From contig JAJHZJ010000757.1 of NCBI GenBank assembly GCA_023548195.1, positions 124,001 to 188,000 on the forward strand: DNA of 64,000 nt, read 5' to 3'. Position 1 is the first letter of the stretch, and each line of letters starts with the position of its first letter. The notes under the pieces were generated by a model that did no database searches, was not told where the DNA came from, and saw only the letters and a program-made list of their open reading frames with translations. Shown here one piece after another: positions 37,761 through 49,620 of this stretch. The DNA is from Bettongia penicillata ogilbyi (lineage: Eukaryota > Chordata > Mammalia > Diprotodontia > Potoroidae). A program made the translations under genes and the position numbers.

Positions 37761-39430
37761 CAGTTGAATCTCTTTTCTATGTTTTGAAAAAAAATGCTCG
37801 CAATTATGTCTTAATACTTTTTAAGAAGTAGATATAAATGTAAAAGTATATTTCTACTTGCTATAGTACTGGACTTATACTTTGTTAATATTTGCCCTTT
37901 ATAAAAACTTTAAAAATCTGCTTTATTCAGCCAAATTTATGTTTAATGTTTCTAGACTCTGTAAGGAATCTTGATCTGGTTTAATGTTCAGGAGTAATAA
38001 GAAAAAGAAAAACAGCATGTAATTCTATGCTGCACTCTCTTCCCCATACCTGTTACTATTACTGAATTAGTTGGGGGTGGAGGGTAGAAGGTAGTCAAAA
38101 CAGATGTACTTTGAGTTGTGTATATGAGATCATGGGTGAAACAAAAGTTTTAGGAATTTTTTCTTAAAATTTGACCAATAGCAGTAATTCTTTTATATTA
38201 CTAGATAGGAAAATAAAATAATTATTTAATAACTAGAGCATCTATTATCAAACATCAACTTTTCTCTAACTTTCTGTTCTGTCTTTGTTATTTATCAGTT
38301 TGTCTTGAAATTTAGAGGCAACTTTGCTTTGAATACTGAGTACTTGTAAAATATTAACTTTTTGATCAAATCTTTACTACTGCCAGTTATAGTGAATGTT
38401 ATAGATAGATTATAAATGAAAATTGGAGTTAGGCTAATACTTGCCTTCGAGTATGTGAAGAATTAGAGAGATTTACTGCTATTACAGGAATGATGTTACC
38501 ATGGTGAAAGTTTTGGTTTCCATGACATTTGCTTGCATATTTTGATAGGTCTTTAACTTAAGTAGGATTCTATTTCCTGGCAGACTGGAAAAAGTGTTAT
38601 TCCATCCTTTCCCAAAATGTGTTTGATTTTTCATCACAAAAATATATTAATTTCCAAAAGTGTTCATAGTGACCTGCCAAGAAAAAAATGGGGCATATTT
38701 TCAGTACATTACTATTTTACTTCAACTTTGGACCTTACCAGACTGGTAGATTTTAAGCTTTTTGTTGTTGGTGTTATTTGTTTAAGAAAGAAAAAGGGGA
38801 AGAGGAACATCTTCCAGTATACTTTTTTTTTCTTATTCTTTTTATACACAGATATAAATCCAAAGATATTCAATTTGCAAATGAATTTTGTTGAAAAATG
38901 ATAACTAAACAGTACAGATATCTAATTTATAACCAATTACTATTTATATGTATAATAGTATAGTGCAACTGAACAAGTTGCTAATAATGGGATTGATATT
39001 GATAGAGACAAGAGAATAATTTTAAACAGTTGATTTGGAGAAAATGAAATATTCAGTAGATTGTTATGATGAAAGCAGAAATAAAGCTTTGTTTTCCCAG
39101 ATCTGAAGCAAATTCATGCTATATATGAAATATATAAATATTCCCCTTTTATTATTGTCAATTTTTATGTATAATCAGGGCTATAGCAACAAGTTTAATG
39201 TGTCATTAAATGTTTATTATTTAGTAATTTATGGACATTTATATATATATTTTGTGAAAGAAAAATAAGGATTGCTGTTATTTAAATTTTAATAAATTTT
39301 TACATTATTTACAGATTATATATTATATTCCATATCTTCTGCTATTTTTTTACTCATTTCTTTCTCCCTCAGTGCATCCCATACCCATCCAAAATTCTCA
39401 TTGTAGTTCAGCATTTTAAAAGGAAATAGA
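37761..39430. other. Intron, nothing recognised
   Basis: AT-rich. The 94-codon plus frame at 38617-38901 ends in low-complexity Lys/Phe runs and has no domain I recognise. Confidence 0.4.
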
Positions 39431-39433
39431 ACA

Positions 39434-39692
39434 TGGAGCTGCTAGGGAGTGCAGTAGATAGAATCCTAAGCATGGAGTCAGGAAAACTTATCTTCCTGAG
39501 TGCAAATCTGGTCTCAGATATGTATTAGCTATGTGACCCCCTGGCAAGTCATTTAACTCGTGCTTACCTTAGTTTCCTCATTTATAAAATGAGTTGGAGA
39601 AGGAAATGGCAAATTATTCCTTTTTTTCCCCAAGAATACCTCAGATGGAATCATGGAGATTCAGATATGACTGAAAAGCAATTGAACAACAG
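39434..39692 (+). repeat. tRNA/RTE-type marsupial SINE
   Basis: It starts GAGCTGCTAGGGAGTGCAG, contains the tRNA-like B-box region GAGTGCAAATCTGG, the words CTATGTGACCCCCTGGCAAG and TTTCCTCATTTATAAAATGAG, and ends ATGACTGAAAAGCAATTGAAC followed by AACAG. The tail matches the reversed head of the SINE at 51669, which suggests the same family. Confidence 0.75.
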
Positions 39693-39755
39693 GACCCTGC
39701 CTTTGAATAACAGCAGTTCTGAAACTTTGAAGAGGAATATTTTGTTTTCTATTTT

Positions 39756-40595
39756 TTTAAAGTAAATTTATTTTCAGTTTTCAACATTCGCTTCCACAAA
39801 ATGTTGAATTTCAAACTTTCTCCCCTTCCCCTACTTCCCCCATCCCAGGACAGCTTGTATTCTGATTACCCTTTCCTCCAATCCACCCTCCTCCCCTTTT
39901 ATCCCCTTTTCTTCTGTTTTTCAGTAGGGTAAGATAGATTTCTATACCTCATTGCCTAAATGTTTTATTTTCTAGTAGCATGTAAAAACAATTTTTAACT
40001 TTGAGTTCCACATTCTCTCCATTCCACCCTCATTGAGAAGGCAAGCAATTTGATATAGTTTATATATATATGTAGTCATGAAAAACACTTCCATAATAGT
40101 CATATTGTGGAAGACTATATTTCCCTCTATCCTGTCTTGCTCTCCACTTATTCTATTCTCCCCTTTGACCTATCCCTCTGCCAAAGGGTTTGCTTCCAAT
40201 TACCCCTTCCCCCAATCTGCCATCCCTCTTGTTACTACCCCTTCTCTTATGTCCTCCCCACTTCCCCCCGACTTTTCCTGTAGGGTAAGGTAAACTTCCA
40301 TACCCAAGTGAGTGTGTATGTTATTCACTCCTGAAGCCACATCCAGTGAAAGTGAGGCTCACTTAAGTATTCCTTCTCATCCTCCCCTTCTTCCCATCCC
40401 TTGTAAAAGCTCTTTCTTGCCTCTTTTAGGTGAGATGGTTTACTGTATTCTGCCTCTCCTTTTCTCTTTCTCCTAGTACATTCCTCTCAACAGTTTTTTA
40501 GATATCATCCCTTCATATTCAGTTCATCTTGTGCCCCTCTGCCTCCCCCTCTCTCTACCTCTCTCCTCTCCCTCTTTCTCTCTTTTCTCTTTCTC

Positions 40596-40648
<53 letters not shown>

Positions 40649-41208
40649 ATATGTTTGTGTCTATATATTCCCTCCAACTACCCTAATATTGAGAAAGGTT
40701 TCATGAGTTACAAATATCTTTCCATGTGGGAATATAAACAGTTCAATTTTAATAAATTCCTTATGATTTTTCTTTCCTGTTTACCTTTTCATGTTTCTCT
40801 TGATTTTTTTATTTGAAAGTCATATTTTCTATTCAACTCTGGTCTTTTCAGCAAGAATGCTTGGAAGTTCTCCATTTCATTGAAATTCCATCTTTTTTCC
40901 CCTGAAGTATTATACTCAGTTTTTGCTGGGTAGATGATTCTTAGTTTTAATCCTGTCTCCTTTGACCTCTGAATATCATATTCCAAGCCCTTCAATCCCC
41001 TACTGTAGAAGCTGCTAATTCTTGCATTATCCTGATTGTGTTTCCACAATACTTGAATTGTTTCTTTGTGGCTGCTTGTAATACTTTCTCCTTGACCTGG
41101 GAACTCTGGAATTTGACTACAACATTCCTAGGAGGTTTCTTTTGGGATCTCTTTCAGTATGTGATTGACAAATTCTTTCCATTTCTATTTTACCCTCTGG
41201 TTCTAGAA
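39756..41208 (-). mobile_element. ORF1-only L1 derivative (HAL1-like), copy E, 5'-truncated
   Basis: The 3' UTR-like end at 39756, the junction at about 40098-40130, spacer-like sequence with a CA run and the C-terminal part of ORF1 are present; the copy stops near 41208 inside the ORF1 RRM-like region. A minus frame (41049 to 40789) encodes LKLRIIYPAKTEYNTSGEKR and ENFQAFLLKRPELNRKYDF, the ORF1 C-terminus. No target duplication is clear. Confidence 0.8.
40598..40646. repeat. (CA)n microsatellite
   Basis: About 24 CA units, within the spacer part of copy E. Confidence 0.95.
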
Positions 41209-42235
41209 TCAGAATCCCACCCAACAAAGCTGACCCCTCTACAGTAGGAGAACTGTCTAAGAGAGTTGTCCACCTTGTGACCTGGCCTAGTTTGTCTACT
41301 TAAAAAGTATTGAAATCATCCTTGAGACTTGGTTGATTCAGAGGACTAGAAGTTTTTTCTTTCACATTACTTACTTGTGTTGCAAAAAATCAGTAGTAGC
41401 TTTAGATTTTCTCCCTGATGCTTGACTTGTGGACTACCATAAGCAACTCCAAGGCTAGAGAGCTATGCTCAACTGAATCACATATGCTTGCTAATAGCTT
41501 TCACTTGGCTATGGCTAAGTAAATCTCCCTTTGCCTGATTTCATTCCAGTCTCAAACTTAAACTACCAAGAATCAGTCCTGGCCAGTCCTACCCTGCAGC
41601 AGCATCTGTATGCTCTCATCCTGAAAATCTTTTCACAGAATCACACAGTTTGACAATTGGTAGTTATTTCAATGGCCATATAGTCCATGCTACATACAAA
41701 GGATTCCCCACTATAACATACTCAATGAGTATTTTGTTCATGTCCTTTCCTAAGTTATTCATAGGAGACCCACATGATACTCTGAAGACTTTTCTCTAGT
41801 GCTTTTCCAATGGACGTACCAATAGAACCTGCAGGTTGATTGGCTTATCTCCTGCTTTCACCAGTTGACTAACTCACATTTTTTGGTTACATATATTTTG
41901 TGATGAAATTCTTTCCATACTGATTTTGTGTAATTCTCGGTTGTTAAGGTTTTGGAGCCTTTTCCCAACTATAGTACTCTTCTCCATTGCCATGTGTGTA
42001 CCCTTCTACTTTAATTCTTCAAAGACCATAGTTAATTCATGAATCAGAATGATGCAGCATCACATTGTACCCAGATTAATCTCCCTAAAACCTTGTAATG
42101 TCAAGCCTCTATCTGAGCAGAAGTAAAGATTTTTGGAGTTCATAAGAAGTTATGGTTATTTCAAAATTAACTGGGAGTAGATGGTTAAGAAACTAGAAGC
42201 TGATTTTGAAAAATACTAGGACATTTGATAATATA
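41209..42235. repeat. Mostly unassigned; CR1/L3-like antisense fragment near 41635-41990
   Basis: The words CACAGAATCACACAGTTTGAC, GGCCATATAGTCCATGCTAC, AAAGGATTCCCCACTATAAC and GAAATTCTTTCCATACTGA follow the order of a CR1/L3-type 3' region in reverse. It is very diverged. From 41209 to 41635 and 41990 to 42235 I recognise nothing. Confidence 0.4.
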
Positions 42236-43985
42236 GATAAAGCATTTATTAAGCAGCCCAGGACTGAAGATATAAATACAAATAAGTAAGACAGTCCCTG
42301 TCCTCAGAGAATTTATTTTGTAATTGGGGAGGATAACATGAAACATGAAATGGACCTGTGAAGTGAGTGGGAGAGCCTCAGAATAGAACATTCTTCTTGT
42401 TGTGTAAGTGGATAGAAAGAGACTAGGATAAGGTAAAGTAAAAGATTTCCTGTCAGATCTGCGTGTTCATCCTTCGTTGCCAAAGAAGACTATGTCATCA
42501 GAGAAATAATGACATGACTTGCATTTGATTTTGTTTTGAGTGAGGGAGCACTGTGCAGGTCACCAGCCTCACTTCTCCTCCATAGCCATCTGAATTCAGT
42601 GACCCCATCAGGATGACTGGAGATGACCCAGGAAGAGGCAATTGGGGTTAAGTGACTTGCCCAAGGTCACACAGCTAGTGAGTGTCAAGTGTCTGAGGTG
42701 AGATTTGAACTCAGGTCCTCTGACCCCTGCACTGGTGTGCTATCCATTGAACCACCTAGCTGCCCCACCTGTCAGAACTCAGGATGATCAAAGGGCAGTC
42801 TAAGTATCTAGTGAGGAGTAGGTGAGGGGATAATGGTCAAGTGGAGACTTCTTGATCCATATTCAATAAGGCAGAAAGCACCATAATAAAAATGCAAACC
42901 TAACATTCTTACTTAGAGCTGAATAGCATTCTAAGTAAGGAATAAAGCCAGTGAACTTCCTCAAAGTCACTAAATGCAGTGTCTTATAAAGAGGAATACC
43001 AAGGAGGCTAATGTGATTGGAGGATCACAAAGTATGTAGAAAGAGTGTTAGGTGTAAGGTGGTTAGAAATAGGGCATGGAGGGATGTTATGAAGAGCTTT
43101 TAATGATAAAGAATTTTATATTTGATCCTGGAGGTGATGGAAAGCCATTGGAGTTTATTGAATAGAACTGGGGGTGGTAACATGCTCAGACCAGCTCTTT
43201 AGGAAGATTATTTTGAAAGCTGAGTGGAGGATGGACTGGAGTGGGGAAAGACTAATGGTAGAGAGACCAACCAGCCATCTATTGCAGTATTTCAAGTGAG
43301 ATGACTAGGGTCGATATCAGGGTGCTGCCAGTGATAGAGAAAGGGATATATGAAACTATTTTAAGGAAGTGAAATCAATGGGCCTTGGCAGTGAATGGGA
43401 TGTGGTGTGTGAGAAAGAATGAGGATTCAAGGATGAAACCTAGGTTGTAACCCTGGGTTGCTGGGAAGTTGCCCTTTATAGTAATAAGGAAATTTGGAAG
43501 GGGTGAAAGTTTGGTAGGAAAGATAGTGAGTTCAGTTTTGGACATGTTGAAATGTAAGATATTCAGTTCAAGATTTCAAATAGGCAGTTGGAGATGCAAG
43601 ACCCGAGATCAGTGGAGAGGTTAGGGCTCACAAATAAATTTGAAAATGATCAGCATAGAGATGATAATTGAGTATTGAATACATGGTAGCTGCTAAGATC
43701 ATCAAGTGAAATAGTATGGAGATAAAAGAGAATAGAGTCTCAGGCTCAGCTTGTTAAGATACTCATGGTTAGGAGGCATGACCTAGATAAACATACAGAA
43801 AAAGGGAGACAGAGAAGGAAGTGGTTAGATAGGAAGGAACAGAACCTAGAAGAGTTGTGTGTCAGGAAAACTTAGAGAGAAAAGAGTGCCGAGGAGAAGA
43901 GGGTGATCAGTAGTGTCAAAGGGTGCAGAGAGGTCAAGAAGTCAAAAAGGACAAACATTGACATAGTCCAGAAGTTGCACATCTG
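42236..43985 (-). mobile_element. L2 LINE, long antisense copy, split by a SINE
   Basis: The plus strand starts GCATTTATTAAGCAGCCCAG (reversed 3' end), then GGAGTTTATTGAATAGAACTG, GAGTTCAGTTTTGGACATGT and AGGCAGTTGGAGATGCAAGA, and ends GGGTGCAGAGAGGTCAAGAAG. Its complement encodes the RT core (FLTSLHP is the antisense reading of the L2 LDLSAAFD region). It thus covers RT to 3' end. There is no open frame left. Confidence 0.8.
42461..42767 (-). repeat. tRNA-derived marsupial SINE inserted in L2
   Basis: On the minus strand it begins TGGGGCAGCTAGGTGGTTCA, with an A-box-like start and a B box GAGTTCAAATC (complement 42702-42712), then CTAGCTGTGTGACCTTGGGC, and ends with the words TTGGCAACGAAGGATGAAC. 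A 12-bp duplication CCTGTCAGATCT / CCTGTCAGAACT (42449-42460 and 42768-42779) flanks it, with one mismatch. Its tail differs from the SINE at 39434, so it is another subfamily. Confidence 0.85.
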
Positions 43986-44334
43986 GTATGTGTGAAATTT
44001 TTAAAAACTCAAGTATGACTTCCTTTTGTCTTTGTTAATTTTTTTCTTACTGTATTTGGCTTGATGCTGTAGCCTGTCAAGTTCTTTTTCGATTTTGAAT
44101 TTACTTCCACTGCCTTACATATATTTTCCTACTTCTAATCATTTGCAAAATTGATTAGTGTGATAAATTATCTTTATCCAAATTATTATAAAACCATTAA
44201 ACAGCAAAGGGCCAAGTCTGTTCCACTGGAGACCTTCAAGTAGAACTTCACCTTTTAATGACTTCTTTCTTTTTTTTCTCTTTCATTTAGTGATTTGAGT
44301 TTGTTTAGAGGAAGTGGAAACATCAAGACCTGTT

Positions 44335-45990
44335 AAAAACTTATTGCTATAACTACAAAGCGGTAATCATTAAAACTATTTGACTCTTCTGGTTAAGAAA
44401 TAGATTGAGATAGGCATGCAACATACTGGAGCAATTGAACATAGTAGCATAGTGATCAGCAAACCCAAAGCCCCCAATTACTAGGGTAAGAACTATTTGA
44501 CAGAATTGAAAAACAGTCTGGCTAAAATTAGGTATAGAACAGTAACTCATACCATATATCATCATAAGCTCCAAATTAATATATGACTTAGAAACTACAA
44601 CATAAGCAAATTCAGTACTTATGGCTAGTATTTTATATAATGCCTTAAGTTTACTAGGCAGTTTAAAAATATCTCATTTGATCCTCATGACAATTGTGGG
44701 ATGTAGATGCTATTGTTATAGCACCTATATTATTTTACAGATGAGGAAACTAAAACAGAGTTCAGTGATTTGTCCAGGATCATTTAGTAAGTGTCAGAGA
44801 CAGGATTTGAATTCAGGTCCTCCGACTTTGTCAGCTCTCTAGAGGAACAAGAAAGAAAGTACTTTTCACAAGACTAGATAGGGTAAAAATTCATGAATAA
44901 ATGATATTGAGTAGACTACGGAAGATAACATAGGCAACTTCAATTCTGCAGAACTCTTAGTTTTATGTAAATAAAAAAGCATATAGTTAAAATTAGGGTG
45001 AAAAGTATCAAGTAGGGGAAATCTTTATAGCAAATTTCTCTGATTAAAGTGTTTTATCTAAGATAAATAGCGAAAATTATAACAACCACTATTATCCAGT
45101 AGATTAATGGTCAATTCATGTGAACAGGCAGTTCTCAAAGAAAGAAATCCAAACTATTGAGCCGCATGGATGAAATGCTCTAAATCACTAATAATTGTAA
45201 ATTAAAGCAACTCTGAGACCTATCATATTGGTAAATATAACAACGAAAATGACTATTGTTGGGAGTAGATATAGGAAAACAGATCCAGTAACGTATTGCT
45301 GATGGAGTTATAAGTTGGTCTAATCATTTGGGAAGGCAGTTTGGACCTGTATCTCAAAAAGTTCCTTAATTGTATATATACTCTTTGATCCAGAAATACT
45401 ACTTCTAGGCCTGGTCTTGAAAAGGAACAAAGAAAGAAGAAAAGAACCCATATGTATAAAAATATTCATAGCAACTTTTTTGTGGGGGGCCAGGGGCCCA
45501 GGAAACTAATGCCAGTACCTATCTATTGGTAAATGACTAAACAAATTATGGTGGAACAATGTAATGAAAAATTATGACACTATAAGAAATGACAAAATGG
45601 ATGGTTTTGGAGAAATCTGTGAATATTTTTCAGTCTGCAGCATGAAGTGAGTAGAATGAGGAGAGCAATTATGTAAGAACATTTTAAAGAAAACTATGAA
45701 ATGATTAAGAATTCTGTTTGATTCAGGGAGCGGCCATAATTTCAAAGGCCTGATGAAGAAGCATGTTATTCATCTTCCAGTAAAGAAGTGTTGAATTTGA
45801 CATACTGAATAAGATACACATTTTTTTTTTTGGAGATGGCCAGTGTGGGAATTTATTATTTATTTTGCTTTATTATGTACATTTGTTCCAAAAGTTTTGT
45901 TTTTGTTTCTCTTGAGTCATAGGGAAGTGGTATCAGAATGAGGTAGGAAAAAAAAAAAGCAAAATAAGAGTTATTAGTATCTTTTTAAAA
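44335..45990 (+). mobile_element. L1 ORF2 C-terminal and 3' part, sense orientation
   Basis: From 44340 it parallels the L1 at 61560-62700: ATCATTAAAACTATTTGACTC, GTCAATTCATGTGAACAGGCAG, CTAAATCACTAATAATTG, CTTTGATCCAGAAATACTACTTCTAGG. It has no open frame. A MIR-like fragment interrupts it at 44640-44850. Confidence 0.75.
44640..44850 (-). repeat. MIR-like SINE fragment within L1
   Basis: Words ATTTTACAGATGAGGAAAC, CAGTGATTTGTCCAGGATCA and GACAGGATTTGAATTCAGGTC keep the reversed MIR order. Confidence 0.7.
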
Positions 45991-47640
45991 AAAATTCACT
46001 AAAGAGCACAGGACCAGAAAGAATCACAGGGAAGCAGCATAAATTTGTAATGTGTATGTTTTATGCATTTATTATGTATTTTTTTAGAAGGTAGAACTGT
46101 GTCAGAGTTCTTTTTTTATGTTCTCTGTCTCTGTAAAAACTCATTTTGTATTTATTAAGTTCAACATAGGGAGATGTATCTCAGTATAGAGATATATCTG
46201 TATATGGTATAAAGTTTAAATGGCAAATTTATATACCATGTTCATTTCTTAATACTATGCATAATTTCCTTATTGGCAGTTCCTTATTAATAATAAAATC
46301 ACTTTCCAAAACTTTATAATTTTCAAAATCATTAATTGCATAAACATATCCAGCATATTATCTTGCTAATTTCATTAAATCAGAAAATATGTGAGACTTT
46401 CTGACTATAGGTCTTTTGATTTAGCAAATTCTGCACTAAGCCCAGTCCAGCAAAAGATAGTGCTTTCCAGTGCACACATGTGTACTTTGGTTATGCAATC
46501 AGCCTATATTTGAATAATCTTGTGTTTCATACTGTTACTGCAAATTATTCTAGAATTATTCAACTGTATCTATTGGTTATAGTTTTTATTTATCTTATAC
46601 ATAAGCCAGAGCAGACCCTGGTTTTCTGATGGATGCAAGGACTTATTCCATGTCCTGATTTGGCATAGTTTTCCAGTCTCATATAGAGCATTTCTTTCTT
46701 TTCTTCCAGTTTATATTTGCTACCACATTTCCCTTTCTTACCTTCACTATATTTATTATCTTCTTTGTAATTGTATTTAAAATTTATTCAATTTTCTGTA
46801 CCAGTTCTAGTTATGGTAAATTCTTGTATGGATATATAATATTTTATAGTATAGTTTCATCAAAATCAATGAAACTTGTAACAAGAAAGGCCCCCAGGAA
46901 ATGATAATAAGTTGTATGTATGTGCACATATACAAATTACATTTTGGACCTTTGTAATATTTAAAATGTTACGTTGACTATCTTCTATCCTTTCACCTGG
47001 ATATCTTCTTTTGCTAAGAAATTTCTGCCTGTGAAGATTATACTCCAGTACTTGTGAATATCACTTAATGGCATGTATTTAACTTCCTATGATCAGCTCA
47101 GCTGTAAAGAGAAAGTTCCACTACCATTCCTGACAGGGAGAGATCAGGAATTGTGAATAATACTTTAGTGTCTTCAATATACCTTCACCTCTGATATTAC
47201 TTCCCATGTACTCTGTGGATATTGCATATGTACCTGATTATGTGCATCTCATCATCACAGTGGAAATGTAAGCTAACTTAAGGATATGAAATCTTTCTTT
47301 CCCTTCCACTTTTAAAATCTCTAGCACTTAGAATAATAACTGTAACATAGTAAGTTATTCATAAATATTTGTCGATTGGTGTGCTTTCTGCTGTTATAAA
47401 GGAAGCACATGGAATTATACAGAGTTCATAAGATGGGCTGGTATTGATTTGAGGATGCTTGCAAAACCAATGTATGCATAAAGAATGACTATATTCTTAG
47501 ATTTTGAGATTTAGAATGAATTAAAGAGGTATTATATGGCCCTGCCTTTGAGCAAATACAATTGTAGATTTGAGATGGGGATATGAAGTTGAATTCTTGT
47601 TCTGCTTAATGTCACTTTGGCTCAGACATATTTTCCTTCC
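45991..47640. other. Intron, nothing recognised
   Basis: AT-rich with no element landmark or exon-like frame. Confidence 0.4.
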
Positions 47641-48814
47641 ATCCATCTCCACCAGTTGTTTTTCTGTCTCCTTCTTTTGGGGCTAACCTCCTTTAAGAAG
47701 GCAGATTATGATCAGTGTCCTCATCTTTTCCTCTTACCTTCTTCTTAGCTCTCTACAGACTACCTCTGACCTCATTATTCAGTCAAAACTGCTCTCTCCA
47801 AAGCTCACAGTGATATCTTAATTGCTGGATGCATTGGTCTTTTCACTACATTCTTTTTGATCTTTCTTCAGCCTTTGACACTGTCAGTCATCCTTTTTTC
47901 TTCTTAATGTTCTCTTTTCTCTAGGATTCTATGACCCCATTCTATCCTGGTTCTCTTCCTGCCTATCTTATAGTTTCTCCTTCCCCTTTGTCAGGTCTTC
48001 ATCCAAGTCACTCCCATTAACTATGGTTGTTACTAAGACTCTGTCCTAGACTCACTTTTCTTCTACTCCCATACAGTTTCACATGGCAAGCTCATCAGCC
48101 TCCATAGATTTAATTATTGTCTCTGTACTGATGCTTTTCAAAATATACTTAATAAAGCCCTAACCACTTTGCTGACTTGCAGTCTTGCCTTTCCAACTGC
48201 CTATTAGACATCTCGAACAGGATTTCCCATCTTAAGTTCACGATTTCTAAAACTGAACTCATTATCTTTTCCCCTAAACCCACTCTTCTTCCAAACTTCC
48301 ATATTATTGTTGGTGTCACCACCCAAGATGGTGACCATCACCCAAACTGACAATCTAAATGGTATCCTCAACTCCTTATTGTCTCTATCTAATCTGTTTT
48401 CAAGACCTATTGATTTTGCCTATACAACATCTCTCATACATAACCCCTTCTGATCTCTGACACTGCCAGCACTCTGGTGCAGGGCCTTCTTATGTTACCC
48501 TATTACAACAACCTTTTGGTTTCCTCATGTCTTTCACTACTCCAGTCTGTTCTCCATTCACTTGTCAAATTGAAGCATAAATCTGACTGTCTCACCTCTC
48601 TACTTAATAGTGTAGGGTCACCTCAAGGATCAAATATAGAATCCTCTCGTGTTCAGAGTCCATCTCCTACATTTCCAGTTTTCTATCCCTTAGTTGCTTT
48701 CATGTACTCTGTGATCCATTGACATTGGCATTGTTGTTGTCTCACAAGATAAATACATCTTCTGACCTTGGCATTTTCACTGGCTGTCCTCTCTTCCTGG
48801 GATTCTCTTCCTCC
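47640..48814 (+). mobile_element. L2 LINE, RT remnant and 3' region, left part
   Basis: The stretch around 47790-47900 is a decayed version of the RT core seen at 31.5 kb (TTTGATCTTTCTTCAGCCTTTGACACTGTC, split as TTTGATCTTTCTTCAGCC and TTTGACACTGTC). Later words ACCCAAACTGACAATC, GGATCAAATATAGAATCC and CTCTGTGATCCATTGACA follow L2 order. It breaks at CCTCCTCATCT and resumes after 49320. Confidence 0.75.
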
Positions 48815-48820
48815 TCATCT

Positions 48821-49314
48821 TCAGCTCTGTCAGGATCCTCATGCCAAGACAGCCCCTTTCTTTTTATTTTTTTTAAACTATTAGGAAACACCCTGTTTTC
48901 CAAAGCTAAGGTCCAGCAAACAAGCTGTGCTTTGAGCTTGGCACAACAACAATCCTTTGCACCCACCCTCCTGGTGGTCCCTGAGCTCAGACAAACACCT
49001 GCAGGACCCATGTTCCAGCCATGAAACCTTGCTATGAACCATTTTGTCTTGCTGCTGCCACCTCTCATTGTCAGGGCTACAGCTCACTGTGTAGCTGTTG
49101 GTATATGTATTAAGATTTGGCTTCATTAAAGCAATTCTCTTCCTAGAGGAGGCCCTGGCATATGTGTCTTAACTTCTCTCCTCCAGTGGAATGAAGAAAA
49201 CCTTTTGTTTATGACCATTGCTAGCTTTTTGTTTTTATTTTATTTCTTAGAGTTAACTGTGGCTGTGGTAACCTGTGTGAACTTTTTCGTATTTTCAGAG
49301 TTCACAATGTTACA
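48821..49314. mobile_element. Probable solo LTR (494 bp) inserted in L2
   Basis: The L2 words CCTCCTCATCTCTG are split by this block, with a 6-bp duplication TCATCT on both sides (48815-48820 and 49315-49320). One end reads TGTTACA; the other, TCAGCTC, is one change away from a TG start. Possible polyadenylation signals are ATTAAA on the plus strand (49125-49130) and AATAAA on the minus strand, so orientation is open. Frames of 81-108 codons here show no known domain. Confidence 0.6.
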
Positions 49315-49320
49315 TCATCT

Positions 49321-49620
49321 CTGTGATTTTTTGGTCATTTAATTTCAGAGTTGATATATCCTTGTTTCCTTGACTTTCTTTCAATTCTTACTAAAACATC
49401 ACATTCTACACAAAGCCTTTCAGGACCCTGCTTAATACTTAGTACCTTTTTTCTTTTGTCTCCAATTTATCCTGTACATGTCCTTATTGTACATAGTTGT
49501 TTTCAAGTTGTCTCCCTCATTAAGCTGTGAACTCCTGGAGAACAGGGGAACTCTCTTTTGATTTTCTTTGTATCCTAAGTGCCTGTCACATAGTGGGCAT
49601 GTAATAAATACTTTATGATA
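49321..49620 (+). mobile_element. L2 3' end, right part
   Basis: After the LTR-like block, L2 words resume: ACTAAAACATCACATTCTAC, CCTGTACATGTCCTTATTG, CCCTCATTAAGCTGTGAACTC, CATAGTGGGCATGTAATAAAT. A short MIR-like tail (about 49620-49710) follows. Confidence 0.75.

Noticed and set aside
40598..40646. Regularly spaced short repeats, considered as a CRISPR-like array
   Set aside because: A plain CA microsatellite with no spacers; the genome is mammalian.
42461..42767. tRNA-like A and B boxes that could suggest a tRNA gene
   Set aside because: They are the head of a SINE with a target duplication and a non-tRNA body; no cloverleaf is formed.
48719..49126. Frames of 81 to 108 codons on both strands
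   Set aside because: They overlap the L2/LTR-like junction, have no recognisable domain and are not conserved in any other copy here.
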